A stretch of 64,000 nucleotides of DNA from contig JAKOON010000032.1 of the NCBI GenBank assembly GCA_022577435.1, positions 1,054,001 through 1,118,000 on the forward strand. Reading direction: 5' to 3'. Each line of letters starts with the position of its first letter. Within the stretch, counting starts at the first letter, position 1. Under the pieces are notes generated by a model, which was given only the letters and a program-made list of their open reading frames with translations, ran no database searches and was not told the origin of the DNA. Origin of the DNA: Embiotoca jacksoni (lineage: Eukaryota; Chordata; Actinopteri; Embiotocidae). Made by a program: the position numbers and the translations under genes. This document shows, piece after piece, positions 12,906 to 25,019 of the stretch.

Positions 12906-14539
12906 TAATGACTGCTAAAGTTACTCTCTCTGCTGAATGTGTCAAAAGACAACTGTTTAGTCAGAAGTTTATAATATCATCATAAAATGTGACATGACAA
13001 GCAGTGTTGTCTTGACAACATCTTTGCTCGCCCCAATTAAAGCAAAAAAAAAGGTCAATGTTTTTCAACCCATTTCCAATAAGGATGTTTTTTTTTTCTT
13101 TTTCTTATCGTTTGAAATTATTTTCCATGCTTTACCTGCAGGATTATAAGATGCATCGGGTGTGTTTAACAGGTTAACTCTTTACTTTTAGTTAATCAGA
13201 TTTAAGTAGAGCAGGGGAGATGGTAAATACTGAATGTAGGTCACCACTATCGTTTTTTTTTTGTTTTGTTTTTTTTAGCAACGAATAACAATTGAAACAC
13301 TGTCAGAAGTACAACTGGGTATTGTTAAAAAATGTTCGATACCGGGACTAATATCTTGACTTCATTACTGGTTCCTTAACACTACTTTGTTCGATACCAA
13401 TCATATGAGATCCACTTTAGAAAAAGAGAATATAACAACTCATTGCAGTACAAAAGTCTTCAGGCAGTTTAAAAAGGGGAGAGGTAAACTCAAGTTGTTT
13501 TTTTGTAACTACAATCAATATTATCATTATCATGTAATTTGCTATATTCACTCCACCTGATTAATTGTCTGGTTGTTTACTGAAAATGAAACCATCATGA
13601 TATTTTGTATGCCTCCAAGAAAGATGTGTCTGGTGGCAAGTGTGGTTTGATTGACATGCCTGGGGTGCAGTCAGGTTTTCACTATAAACGGCCAGGCGCA
13701 TTGTCCTTGGGTTTCCAGATCGAGTCAGATCAACCGCTCACTCCTCCCAATAAAACCAAGTTTGCTAAGAGGGAAGTGTTGAACTTGACACTTCAAAACA
13801 GCAGGTCACAAACCAATCACCCGTTGGTCACTGTAGGTGGCAAACAGAGCAAAAAGTTATCCCTCTTAAAATCAAGAACGTGTCTGGATGCAGTCTATAT
13901 ATCAATATAGGTATAGAATGACAAGTCATTTCTCGAAAGTGGATGGCAATTTGGTCGGTCAGCTCGGTAATATACGAAATAAATGTCATCCACAAAGGTT
14001 GAAAAGGTGAGGACGAATGCACAGGGGGGGAACACCATAGGATTACCAACAAACATGCCCGGTACCGAAACTGTAAAAGTTGTAGTTTTGGCACCCGAAA
14101 TGGGAAGAAACAAGTTTTTGTCCCAAAACAAGTTGAGGAAAGAAAGTTTTGAAAACCACTGACTTAGCAGCTAGTGACATAATCATTGAGTCATTGCTAT
14201 TCATCAACAATCTTTTCATCCCCTTCGTGGATGTATTATGGTCATTATGTTCTACAGGGCAGTAACACTCTTTACTTCCAGGCCCCTTAAAACAGATGGC
14301 CCGTCATACGCTCATTGAATTCATTCTTATAAACATTCAGTACCTCTCAGCTGTATCACAGCAAGTTGTGTGAAAGGCAGAGAGAAAACTTGTTTCAGCT
14401 TAGAAATCTTGGCTGGGAAAGCGGTGGCACCATCCACATAAAGTCACCTGGGGCATCTTCTCACCTTACAGCACCTGTTCTCTTGGCCTCCACATTTTCA
14501 TCGAGTGCACAAACACAAGTGTCCAACGCAATGCGCTGC

Positions 14540-14830
14540 CGCGCCAGCTAGCTGGCTCACGGCCACTTCCACTCGTCTCCTGGCAGGCCGTCAGCATTAT
14601 CGCTGCGCCTGCACTTAATTGCAAGGCTCAGGTAATTGTCCGTAGGGTAGACAGACGTGCAGAGGCGGTCTCGGCGAGAGGAACGTCTGTTGAGCTGCGA
14701 TGAGCGCTTGCCACCCCTCTGTCCCTTGCTGATTCGGCCAGGTTTGGTTGCTATGGTCAGTGTATTTGTCACAATGTCAGCATTCCTTGTTCCAGCCCTC
14801 TCCGGCCCTCACAGGGGTGAAATCATTCAT
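14540..14830. promoter_or_regulatory. Mixed-composition block, candidate conserved non-coding element
   Basis: The block has more CpG and a more complex base mix than the AT-rich flanks. It has TTAATTGCAAGG and GGTAATTG homeobox-like cores and GGTTGCTATGG, which resembles an RFX half site. It has no repeat features and its short frames (up to 126 codons) show no domain. The function is inferred from appearance alone. Confidence 0.25.
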
Positions 14831-16889
14831 CTTCCTATTCATCTCCGGGCTTGGAACCCATTCATCATGAGGCCAGAGACCTCCATCAATTATTCCGATG
14901 GGAGAAGGGGTGAGGAAAGAGAGGCTTTTGAAAGGCAAATACATCTTGATTTAATTGGAAAGCAAGTATGCTCAAGGCTGCTAAGCAGATTTCCCCCAAG
15001 ATGGAGCTTGAGAGATAACGGACCTGAAGAAACATGATAGACAAAGACAATTGAGGAAAAAAGAGACAACAGAAAGTAAGAAAGATGAAAGGAAAGGCCA
15101 CGCAATTTTAGAGGAAGAAAGACAGAAAGCGAAGAACAAAAACCTGAAACAGGATCCAACAAGTGAATGAATGACAGCCATTTTGCTCTGTAGTCTCCTG
15201 GCAGGAGGGGAGCAGAACCGAGACAAAGGAATCTATTGGTGGAGGTTATGAGGGCAGCAAAGAGGTGCTGACCTCTTCCCATCCTCTGCTAGCAGCCACA
15301 TACTGTATAATGACACTGCCTCAGCTATCTTCAACACACACATCACCCGTATGTCTTTGAATGGTTGTCTATGTGTCCATGTGTATGTTCAGAAAGATGT
15401 AACGCAACACAGAGCGCCAAAGGTGAAATTGGTGCCCCTGCCAGTCAACACAGCTCGGCAGCTGATCCCCTGTCATTTGTGCAAAGCTACAGATTTATGC
15501 TGATAGGTAGAGAAATAGCTGACACAAGAGTTTATCATTGCATAGCACCGCTGAGGACATTTTTTTGAAGTTTATTTCAGGGAGGATGAGGATTATTTTA
15601 TATTAAAAAAAAGATATCTAAATAAGGTGTCCTGTGACTTGGTGACACTGAATCCAAAGTAGGGTTACCTAGAACGGGGACTCTTAGGGACATCGAGAGG
15701 CCCAGGAACTCTGTTTGGCAATTCAGATTTAAAGGAATACAAATAGAAAGGGGGGAAAAAAGAAGCCAATGAAAATAATAAAATAAAAAACAACAACAGA
15801 GTGTTAGTATTCATAAAATACTTTAAAATAATAAAAGTGATGAAGAAGTGATATAAAAGATGCCACAGATCCTGGGAGCCTCAGACTCCCAGGCTTACTG
15901 AAACTCTTCTGTAGTTTATTTGTGCAGAATTTGCACAAACCAAGAATTTAAAAAATTCTGTTTCATGCGGTTTTGCCTTTTCATCAAATACACACTCTCG
16001 TATGGTGATGGGGTTCCTATAAGATGAAAGAACAAATTGAATGAATATATCGGGGCACTTGTTTGCAGGCAGTAGGTAACTTTTCACTGATTAATTGATT
16101 CCACTTGAGGACGTTTGCTGTGTCGGTTCGGCACCATCACCTTTTTTTTATAGGAGCATCACAATTTAAAGTTTTGTAATGCATTGTTAATGCATGTATG
16201 CTGCAATATGATAAGGGGCCTTTTGCACCCCACACACTCCCCCAAAAGCATGTGTAACCCCACGCAAGATTAAATATTGATAACAGCTCCTCATATTTGA
16301 TTAGAACCACCAGGCAAAATCCACTTCCTTGAAGTAAGACTTTTTTATTGACAAGATTTATCTCCTTGCACTTCTGCTGATTACATCACACGAGCATCCT
16401 GCCTCGGGCCCATTTTTCCCTCTGATTCACAGTATTTGGTATGTGCGTGTGTGCGTGAATGTATGTGTCTGCAAATGAGTGTGGGAAAGTGGAGGCAAGA
16501 CATTCAAAGCTTTCATGCTTTTCTACTGTGCATCCCCATGAAATGCGAAGTCTTGCCACCGATGTTTGTAAATATCGTCTCTGATCGTGGCCCACACTGC
16601 ATTTCAGGGTTTGAATAATCATGTGCCCGACAAGACACTTAAGCTGAAATGTATGAAATCACTGTTGGGTGAACTTCAAACTTTTTCTATTAGAATCTAA
16701 CTTGACATTTATGCTGAAAGGTTAAGACACAAAGTTAAATGCCAATTGTTCCAAACTCAGCGCCTAACCATTAATAATACATGGTTATTGGTCCAGATTG
16801 TAGTTTAGGCTAATGAATATCATTGCAGTCAGTGCGTTTTTATATTTAGAGCCTTGATTAGATTTGAATTGATCACACAGTCCTCTGAA

Positions 16890-17420
16890 AATGAGCCTCT
16901 TTCTTTTTTTAATTTCTTTCTTTCTTTCTTTAGTCTTTTCTTAGCCAGAGCAGGCGGCGTTTGGCTCATCAAGGTCATCTTTTGTGTTATTACCCTCATC
17001 TTGTCATGTCCGACCTGCCCTCCCCTCGGGTTCTGCCCGTGGCCTCTGCGCACACTCCCTATGCAACCAGCCTTTAGATATGTCAGCACTGAGATGGCAC
17101 ATAATCTATATTTTATAAGGCCTTGATATAATTGGTGGCAGCGAGGGAAGGTCATGCCTTCGGGGGCCCTCGTCTTTCCCCCTACGGTTTCCAAGATGAA
17201 ATCCTCAAACAACAGCCCCTCCAGTCAAGAATGGGGATTAGACAAGATAAGGCAGATTGGGCAGTGAGTGCAGTGTCACTGTTTCAAGGGGAGTGGAGAT
17301 CCAGAGTGTGCTGGAGCGCAGCAATTATCCAGCATGTATTTACTTTGAGAAACATGCGTGTGCTATAATTTATTCAGCACTGAGACATATTCTGGAGTGA
17401 ATTCTTAAGTGGGACAACAG
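16890..17420. promoter_or_regulatory. Long mixed-composition block, candidate conserved non-coding element
   Basis: About 500 bp of complex, repeat-free sequence bounded by a TTTC microsatellite (16912-16932) on the left and AT-rich intron on the right. Includes a GATATAATTGG motif, GGGGCCC and several balanced GC/AT words. Open frames of 127 and 90 codons on opposite strands overlap here, but neither has recognisable residues or splice sites. Candidate only. Confidence 0.25.
16912..16932. repeat. TTTC microsatellite
   Basis: About five TTTC units; a similar short array lies at 21090-21110. Confidence 0.85.
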
Positions 17421-19831
17421 TCATGGCTCATAGGACTGATGGGTGGTATCAGAGTCAGGAATATATTGACTGCATTTGTATTGTATGTTATTTTTTTTGG
17501 AGAGAAAAAAGTTCATCAAAGTTGTAGTCACTTTTAAATATAAATAAATGATTGAACAGAGAATACCTTCAAATGATGATACCTTCAGGTTGTTTGTGTA
17601 CTATTTCAGTTGCCTGGTAGTAATTGTCAAGCAGCAGAGATACAGCTTTTTTAGTTTGTGTTTTGGATGATGTACAGCCGATCTGCTCTCTGCAACAGTT
17701 CAGCTTTATCTCCCACTTTGTTCAGTTCCTTCTCCCCTGTTAAATTAGAAACCCCTGCTGTAGCATCTGCCCTTCACTTCCTTTGATTGTAAAACAGCTT
17801 CAATGAAATTTATTGCCATGGATCTCAAGAAACAACATTACCAAAGCCTTGGGATATAATAAAGTTGTATAATTCAAAACAGAAAGAAATGGATCATTTC
17901 ACTTTAGTAGTTCACTTTAGTAGTTCAATTGAGTGACCACTATTTCTTTCTTTCTATCTTTCTTTTCTTCATTCTTTATACAGTACTAACTTTTCTTCGA
18001 CCCCATTCTTATTGAAAATTGAAAATTTCTTCACATAATTGCATCACATCAATTGGCTATAATCAGCTCTTTATATGCAGCAGCATGTAATATGAAACTC
18101 ATTCTCATTAACAGATTATTGTTTTATATGAATTTAACTGGAACAATGATCTATCCTGATGTTACAATAATAAAATGAAGATCTGAAAATGAATAGATAA
18201 AATGAACGGAGCCTGAACACACAGGAAGTTCTATGTTCAGTGACGTACAAGTTACCGTCTTTGTTTCAAATAATTATTTACATTATTATTTGTCTCATTA
18301 TCTAACCACACAAGAGTTAGAAACAAATAATATGAAAGACTTGCACTGATACAGTATAAAAACTGCTTGTTTGAAACAACCTCATGACTGACACAAATTA
18401 ACCACATGGTGCTGGAGTGAGTTAGATGTTGAGAAAAAACAGGCGCGGCTTCTTTTGAAAGCGTTTTAGGGCCTGATAGTCTGTTTTATTCACATGATGT
18501 TTTCTTTTGTCTTAAAAAGGCAATTGTTTTATGGATCACTCAACATATACTTCCAATATAAATTGTTTACCGATTTTCCATTTATACTTTACAGTCTCAA
18601 AATATAAAAATATGAATGTCAAAATGTCTCTTTTTTATTTTGTTTTGTTTTCAACTGAAATTAATTTGCTTTATTTTTTGTTCTCCTTTGTTCGTTAAAT
18701 AAAAACTAAAGGATCAAAAGGAAGAAATGTATCTTTCATATATTTTTTTGTTTCACAAGGGCACCCAGCTCCTACCAATTGATTAGTTTGACTGATTATT
18801 GTTAGGTATCTACTGTATGTACGTGGATGGAGATCTTATTTTGATACAGCCAGTCATATATAATGAACTATCATTAGTGTTGTGTAATATGCAGTCACAT
18901 TGACCCTAACCCTCTGAACAACAACGCACATTAACGTTCCTGCTAAAGCCTCCACATACATAAAGACACATCTCAACATCGTATCGTGGACGTTAGATTC
19001 TTGAACAACAGAAAGTGCTCTGTTAACATCAGTTTGCAGGTTAGATAGGGAATTAACTGCTCAGCTGCAGCACTTTGCTATCTGGAAGTATCCCTTCAGT
19101 CTGTCTAGAGGCTGGTGTGGTCCTTCTTCTTCACTACCACGCTGTTAACACTGTCAGCCCGTGACATGAAGGCTACAGCAAGTTTGTTTACTTTGTCTCA
19201 GTCAGAGCTCAGCCTGCCAGCTGCTGTCAATCAAACCGAAGCATCACTTTCCTCCAGTCGCACAGACGCAAAGGAGCATTTCTGATACTTATTTTTCTTC
19301 CTCATTAAAATGTAAACTGTACATTAAAAATGTTTTTTTTTTTTTTTTAATTGAGGTATTATTTTTGAGTTTGCAAACGGACGAGGAGACAAAGCCTTAT
19401 TATTGAGGCATTCATGTGGAAACGTCACTTCAATGTTGCAGATTAGGGAGGATATTTCAACAATTGGATAAAACTGGGTCGCTTAATTTAAAATAAGGTA
19501 TCATACTATATTGATTACATTTTCTATTCATGTTATAAATCTCCAAAGTAACTAAAGCTGTTAAATAAATGTGCAGAAAAACGACGTTTGCCTCTGAAAT
19601 CTGGTGGACTACAAGTAAAAAGTATAATTTGGGTATTTACAGAGTTACTCTCATGTTGATTCACTGACATGTCACTCAAGCCAGTGCACTCAACCTTTTA
19701 TGACCTGTTGCATATACAGTTTCAACAGCAAACATGCATCCCTGCTGGTAGTTAATATTAGTTATCAGGATGCTTCAGGGATACCGGCAGCACTGATTCA
19801 GGGCAGATGGAGAAGAAACGATGACATACCT

Positions 19832-19940
19832 TTATGATCCCGTGCAGAACAGGTCTCTTTATCAGCAGCTGCTGGTCGGAGTTGTTCATCTTCAGAGGTT
19901 GGTGAAGGGCATCTACAGCCCATCATTTCACCAGCTTTGT
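19832..19940 (+). repeat. Local direct repeat, copy 1
   Basis: GAACAGGTCTCTTTATCAG, GAGTTGTTCATCTTCAGAG and GGTGAAGGGCATCTACAG recur in the same order and orientation at 22430-22510. Identity is about three quarters by eye over 80 bp. No open frame is preserved between the copies. It could be an old duplicated regulatory segment or two copies of an unlisted repeat. Confidence 0.5.
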
Positions 19941-20389
19941 CATCACCTCCCTCTCCGCTGCTCCACTCCATCCCAAGGGGGAAAGAAATAAACAGTGACT
20001 GCTGACATGGTAGCTTCCATAGCTTTGTCTTCTTCTCCAGTGGGACCGGGCACACAGCATAGTGCGACACACTTTATTTCACACACAAGCACACATGCAA
20101 AATCACGGCAAACTGCTGCCATCACACCTTGAGTGTGCTGTGCGTTGACCCGGTGATGTTACTGCACTTCAGCCACACGTCTGCCGCCAAGGGGGTTGCA
20201 ACCGTGTAGCACTTCATGTCACTTCTTTCTAGTTTTATGCTTTGTCAGTCTCCATGGGTCTCTGTTCCTAAGTGCTTCTCGGTCTTCCTCGTCTTCCCTC
20301 CCTCTGTCAGTCCCTGTTAAGGTTTTTCATTGTGTTGACATTCAGCTAAGTTCATCATGACTAGATATTTATAAATGCATACAGCACAT

Positions 20390-20650
20390 CAAACTTGAAT
20401 CAGTCTCTCCAGGAAATTGCGATCCTCTGATTGCAATAATAAACACAATATTTGTGAGAGTTTGCAATATTTTGCAAAATTCTTGTGATTTCTCTGCAAT
20501 TAATGAACTTAAATAAAGCTCTGCTCCAGGTATTAAAGCACAAAGTAAGCCTTTCCAAACACTCCATGAACAAACATAGCTGCAAGGCTCTTCAACCTTC
20601 CCTTGCCTCATCAAAACAAACCGCATCCTGGCTGACCAGAAGAACGTGAG
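20390..20650. repeat. Possible decayed teleost repeat
   Basis: AGTCTCTCCAGGAAATTGCG, GATTGCAATAATAAACAC and GATTTCTCTGCAATTAATG resemble words of a repeat I have seen in fish genomes. Ends and class cannot be set from the sequence. No gene. Confidence 0.3.
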
Positions 20651-21037
20651 GGGGTTTACCTGGTTTACTACCAGGTGAAAGAGACTTCACTTTGTTGTTG
20701 TGCATACAATAGACCTATGTCTTGAATCATATGATTTTAAAATACATTTACAGCCCTTATTTTCACAGCAGATTTAATCTGATTTTGATATCGTTGTGTA
20801 AAGTTACACTTTTATGAATTTTTTTAGGCAAAAATCAAGGAAAAATATCACAACTACAATATTTCTGTGATGTGCATTGTGCTTATTGTGATAGCAATAT
20901 ATCTCTTTATAAGGTAGTAGTTTAAAAAAAAAAAAAGAAGCTGCTCTCAATCACACAAATCTGCAGTACACAGAGGAGCAGCGGGATATAATGGAACGTT
21001 TAAGAAAATATGTCCTCTGTTCATATACTGTTATTGA

Positions 21038-21057
21038 TATGTTCCTATAGGAACATA
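21038..21057. other. Perfect 20-bp palindrome
   Basis: TATGTTCC-TATA-GGAACATA, with no spacer. The sequence is an uninterrupted inverted repeat in AT-rich intron. It could be a steroid-receptor-like half-site pair (GGAACA) or chance. Confidence 0.6.
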
Positions 21058-21929
21058 ACGTATGAAACTGCTGTAGTTTTTTTTTTTTCCTTTCTTTCTT
21101 TCTTTCTTTTTTTAAGATTTTGCTTCAGATTCTCAAAGAAAATCCTTGCTTAATACATGATCAGTTAAGTATTCATATATTGCCGTATTTATCTCACCAA
21201 ATTCCTCCAGCAGCTGTAGGGTCGTAGAGTAACTGAGCTGGAAACTTAAATTCCGTTTCGCCAACTCCTAAAGATTTTCTCTAAAAACGCTTCATTTGAG
21301 TATTTTTGTGATACTTGTAATAGTGTTCAACACTTCCTCATTATGTTGCTGACAAATGTAATACATGTTTCTCTCAACATTTTGGAGTGTTACTTCAATG
21401 ACAGAAGGTCAAAGAACTGTAATGGTTAGTCTGATGATTGAATGGATGTTACAATTTGATGCAGAGGAGACAAGTGCAGTTGAAGCTGTTGCACCCTGAG
21501 TTTTGTATTCAACCAATGAGCAGCATTTAGCACTGTGGACTCCACTGAACTCCACAGGCGTTCTACCGGAGGGCCAGCAATGTTTCTTGGCCAGGGACAA
21601 TGGCTGAGGAACTATTTAGACTCCAGTTTTAAAAAAAAAAGGTTCCTACATGAGCCATGAATGTGTTCTGACCTGAAGCAAACTCAATTCATAACGTTTT
21701 AATTAACTTATTTTGCCTTATAATGCCTGTTCAATTCATTTTTCAACAGTTCTTCTTTCCAAATGTTGATTTAACTTATCTACTACATGTTATTGTACAT
21801 GCACATGATGCCCTTTATAATATTTTCCCTTTAATAGTTAATTGCATTTTCTATTGTCAACTTCAGCAGGTCTCAATTTAGTCTCTTATCTGCTGTCAGG
21901 AGGCTTTTTTATTTGCAGGAATTATATTA

Positions 21930-22260
21930 TAAATAGCTTGCGGTGTAAATGCAGGAGTTGTTCCTACAGCCACTTGTGTTTTCAACTATAAGTCAAAAAC
22001 AACATTTGAAGCTCAATTAAAATTTAATTTTGAATGCAGGCCCTCAATGGTAATAACATTTAGAAAGGATTTTAATTTATTCCTCAAGGCTGATTAATTG
22101 CATGGAATTGCTCCAGCCATTCCCCGTGTTAAACGTCACTTAATTAGCGGACAACACTGGATGGGATAATTAATACAGCTGGGGGTCACGGCATGCCACC
22201 AGAGGGGGGTGGGGGGGGGGGTCAGGCTGGGGGTCCCGGTGACACAGACCTAACTGCAAT
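21930..22260. promoter_or_regulatory. Homeobox-motif cluster, candidate enhancer
   Basis: Within 22063-22175 there are four TAAT-type cores: TTTTAATTTATTCC, TGATTAATTGCATGG, CACTTAATTAGCGG and GGATAATTAATAC. The sequence is complex and repeat-free up to the G-rich run at 22202-22221. Such clusters are typical of conserved enhancers near neuronal genes. Conservation itself was not tested. Confidence 0.35.
22202..22221. repeat. G-rich run
   Basis: Two G runs separated by a single T, at the right edge of the homeobox-motif cluster. A G-quadruplex is possible on the + strand. Confidence 0.8.
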
Positions 22261-22407
22261 TGATGTGAACAGGAGGCTTGTTTTAAACCTAATGCGACTT
22301 GGAGGTTTGATACCAAATGTTCTAGTTTTTAATATTTGAAAAAAGAATTAGACTGCAGCGAGCAGTCATGTGTTGCGGTCGGAGGATGCTGGGTGGATAA
22401 ATAATGA

Positions 22408-22515
22408 CCCCTGTGATTTACTGCAGAGCAGGCCTCTCTATCAAAGGCTGTGGAGTCTGAGTTGTTTGTCTTAAGAGATAGGTGAAGGGCATCTAGAGCT
22501 CATCACTTATTCTAG
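22408..22515 (+). repeat. Local direct repeat, copy 2
   Basis: GAGCAGGCCTCTCTATCAA, GAGTTGTTTGTCTTAAGAG and GGTGAAGGGCATCTAGAG correspond block by block to 19850-19925. It lies just downstream of the homeobox-motif cluster at 22.0-22.2 kb. Confidence 0.5.
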
Positions 22516-22897
22516 TTTGGCCTTTGTTCCCATCACACCCAGATGACATCCACCTTCACACCCTCATAAAACACTGAAGCCTTGATTGTCCGTGTGAAGC
22601 TGATCTAGAGAGGCCTAATTTATCTTGGGTAATGCATATGCACTGTATATCTACTTTATATTTTTCACTTGGGGAATCATCAGGCCAGGTTTTACTGTAT
22701 TGATCTTGTATTTTCTGTCCGTATGTAAAACAGTGGGACAGTATGCTGTGTGCACTTGCTTTTTACTTCTTTTTTTTATTATTATTCTGAGTGAATTGTG
22801 TTGGACTAAAGACTCTTATGAAACTACCTGTTTGTTCTGTGTGTTGCCAATCAATTTTTGTTGGACAGATTGATTGAGATCAATGCAACTGGCTCTT

Positions 22898-23187
22898 AAA
22901 TGGTGGAAAGAGCTCTCCACCGACGTCAGGACAGCGGAAACTCTGAACATCTTCCGCCGCAAACTAAAAACACACCTCTTCCGACTTTACCTTGAACAGT
23001 AGAACTTTAGTAGCACTTAAAATGGCACTTACTGATATAACTTTGTAGTTTGGCTTTCTTGAAGAAATTGTATTTTCTTGATTCCTGTTGTTCTGGGTTT
23101 TGTACCCTCATGGTTGAAATGCACTTATTGTAAGTCGCTTTGGATAAAAGCGTCAGCTAAATTAAATGTAATGTAATGTAATGTAAC
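22898..23187 (+). mobile_element. 5'-truncated LINE tail (L2-like) with microsatellite end
   Basis: 22901-23002 encodes the end of a reverse-transcriptase polyprotein: WWKELSTDVRTAETLNIF, then RRKLKTHLFRLYLEQ, then stop. A 3' untranslated tail follows, with TAAGTCGCTTTGGATAAAAG and a short tandem AATGT array at 23163-23186. This tail is typical of L2-type LINEs and the SINEs that share it in fishes. Everything 5' of the last 33 codons is missing, as expected from incomplete reverse transcription. Confidence 0.8.
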
Positions 23188-23192
23188 CAAGG

Positions 23193-23290
23193 GTCCTTTC
23201 ACACCTACCCTGTTTGGTCTGGATCTAAATAGCAGGTGGGGAAGGTTTCATTTTCTGTGTGAAAACACCCTTTGAATGGTTCCATTTTTA
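23193..23290. mobile_element. Possible DNA-transposon terminal fragment
   Basis: GGGTCCTTTCACACCTACC and TGTTTGGTCTGGATC resemble the start of a common fish DNA transposon. No matching opposite end was found, so it is a fragment or a misread. Confidence 0.35.
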
Positions 23291-23405
23291 GGAGCAATTG
23301 CAGGAAGTTTAGGCAGGCTCACGTCACCCATTAAACAGAAGAAGAAAAAAATGGAGGAAAAGTACAAATGAGTCGTGGCAGCACATGGGGAGAGGAGGAG
23401 ACTAA

Positions 23406-24479
23406 GGGCCTGATTTACTAAACCTGTGAGTGTGTAAAACTCCACACCACCCACAAAAAAATGACCAGGCTGATTTACTAACGACGTGCAGTGAGGATTG
23501 CATCTTTCAAATGTACAATTTAACACATGTTGTCCATTTTGCTTGTTTGCCTGCATACATATGTTTATTTTACTGAAAGGAACGTGTTAATCAGATGCGC
23601 ACATCTGGAGAGACGGCTGCTCTTATTGGTGAGAAGGAGACACAGAGAAACTAAAGAATACGTAGAGAACGTGGTTTTACACCCGTGGAAACATTTTTGA
23701 TGTCAGAGGCATGAATTATTCAGACATGTCGTTTATCCAGCGAAGACATTTCTGAGTTATTGAATGAACTGAATGATGATTTAAAACCAACAACACGGAG
23801 GAGCCAAGAAATACCAGCAAAGTCAAAACTTCCTCCGACTCAGCATCGTCCTGCCTCTGGGTCGTTCCAGCGTGTCTCTGCTTGGATATCCCACCAGTCC
23901 CGTTATTCAGGTGTGTTCTCACAGGTCCTGAATGTGTCCCGCAGAATTCACAGGTAGCTTCATAAGGTTCACGAGCACTCGCGAGGCACTGAATGAAAGC
24001 AAGTCACCTGCTCATCACAGAAAGATCTGGACCTGCTGATCAGTGTTTGTTAGAGGATCTCATCCACCGTTCCTCCTCTTTTATTTGCCGACGTTTTAAT
24101 ATAAGCCGTTTTTTTCACCTATTATCTTGCCATCTTCTCATCATTTATTCTATCGATCTTTTTGTTTGATTGTTTGTCCACGTCATTGACTTCCTCGCTG
24201 ATAATCTCCTATATAGCGTGTTGTTCTTGTTATATTCATATTTATTCAATTCAGTGGGATCAGATTTCCTTTTCCTTTTGTGGTCGTTCTGTTAGAACGG
24301 CTGGAATCACTTTAACACACACAGATACCTCATTTAAATACAGGGATTTGCACCTGATATCAAAGACGCAATTACTTTTAGTAAATCACCTGCAAAACGG
24401 GTGCAAAATCAATGTGCACACTTTTGGAATAAACACGTAATTTAGTACCCTTTATTTGAGATCTCAGTAAATCAGACCC
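23406..24479 (+). mobile_element. PIF/Harbinger DNA transposon, deletion derivative (1,074 bp)
   Basis: The terminal inverted repeats are GGGCCTGATTTACT on the left and GGGTCTGATTTACT on the right (one mismatch in 14). They are flanked by 3-bp target duplications TAA at 23403-23405 and 24480-24482, the length typical of PIF/Harbinger. A second inverted pair, TGATTTACTAA, sits inside each end (23471 and 24378-24388). The interior carries a HARBI1-like transposase relic at 23711-23957. Autonomous relatives are several kb long, so this copy is internally deleted and inactive. Confidence 0.8.
23711..23957 (+). pseudogene. HARBI1-like transposase relic (frameshifted)
   Basis: MNYSDMSFIQRRHF runs into a stop at 23753. 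After a one-base frame change at 23751 the reading continues SELLNELNDDLKPTTRRSQ, then EIPAKSKL, ASGSFQRVSAWIS and SGVFSQVLNVSRRI, to a stop at 23955. The order LxxDLxPxTxRS, ASGSFQ, then VSR is that of the N-terminal half of PIF/Harbinger transposases and of HARBI1. The DDE catalytic part is missing. The start codon choice is arbitrary because the gene is dead. Confidence 0.7.
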
Positions 24480-25019
24480 TAAGCATGTAATTATAATTTG
24501 GTCCAAGGAAGAAATCAAAAAGTCATCTTGATAAAGGATACAAATGCCTTATTTCCTTAGAGGAAAGTAAGTGCTAGAACTATATAAGTATGGGTTATTA
24601 GTATAGTGGCAATGAAATTAATCTGTTCTTTTATTTTTCTCCATTCAAACCAAAAAAATATTACTAGCCAAAATGAATACACGCCAATGTTTGTTATCTA
24701 CAAACCAACCTGTGTCAATTGTAGAGACGCAGCCCACATAGGTGATGACCACAGGACTAACGTATGCCATGAAATGTTCTTAAGTGAGCTCACAAGGTAA
24801 CAAAAAGATGAGCCTTGGTTGGGACCTTGGTAAGGTACATCTGAAGAAATAAGAATTGTCCAATTGATTCCCATTACTCATACCAGTAAACATTATAGAT
24901 ATGTAGAGGTTAATTAGTCTTCAGAACAGCTTTAAATGAAAGCGAGCTGTGATGTCAGCTGTCTGTTTAACACATGCATCAGGACGGGGTATATATATAT
25001 AGAACAGGGGGAGCTGTGT

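Noticed and set aside
13605..13910. 101-codon plus-strand frame
   Set aside because: No domain, no splice or promoter context; overlapped by open frames on the other strand.
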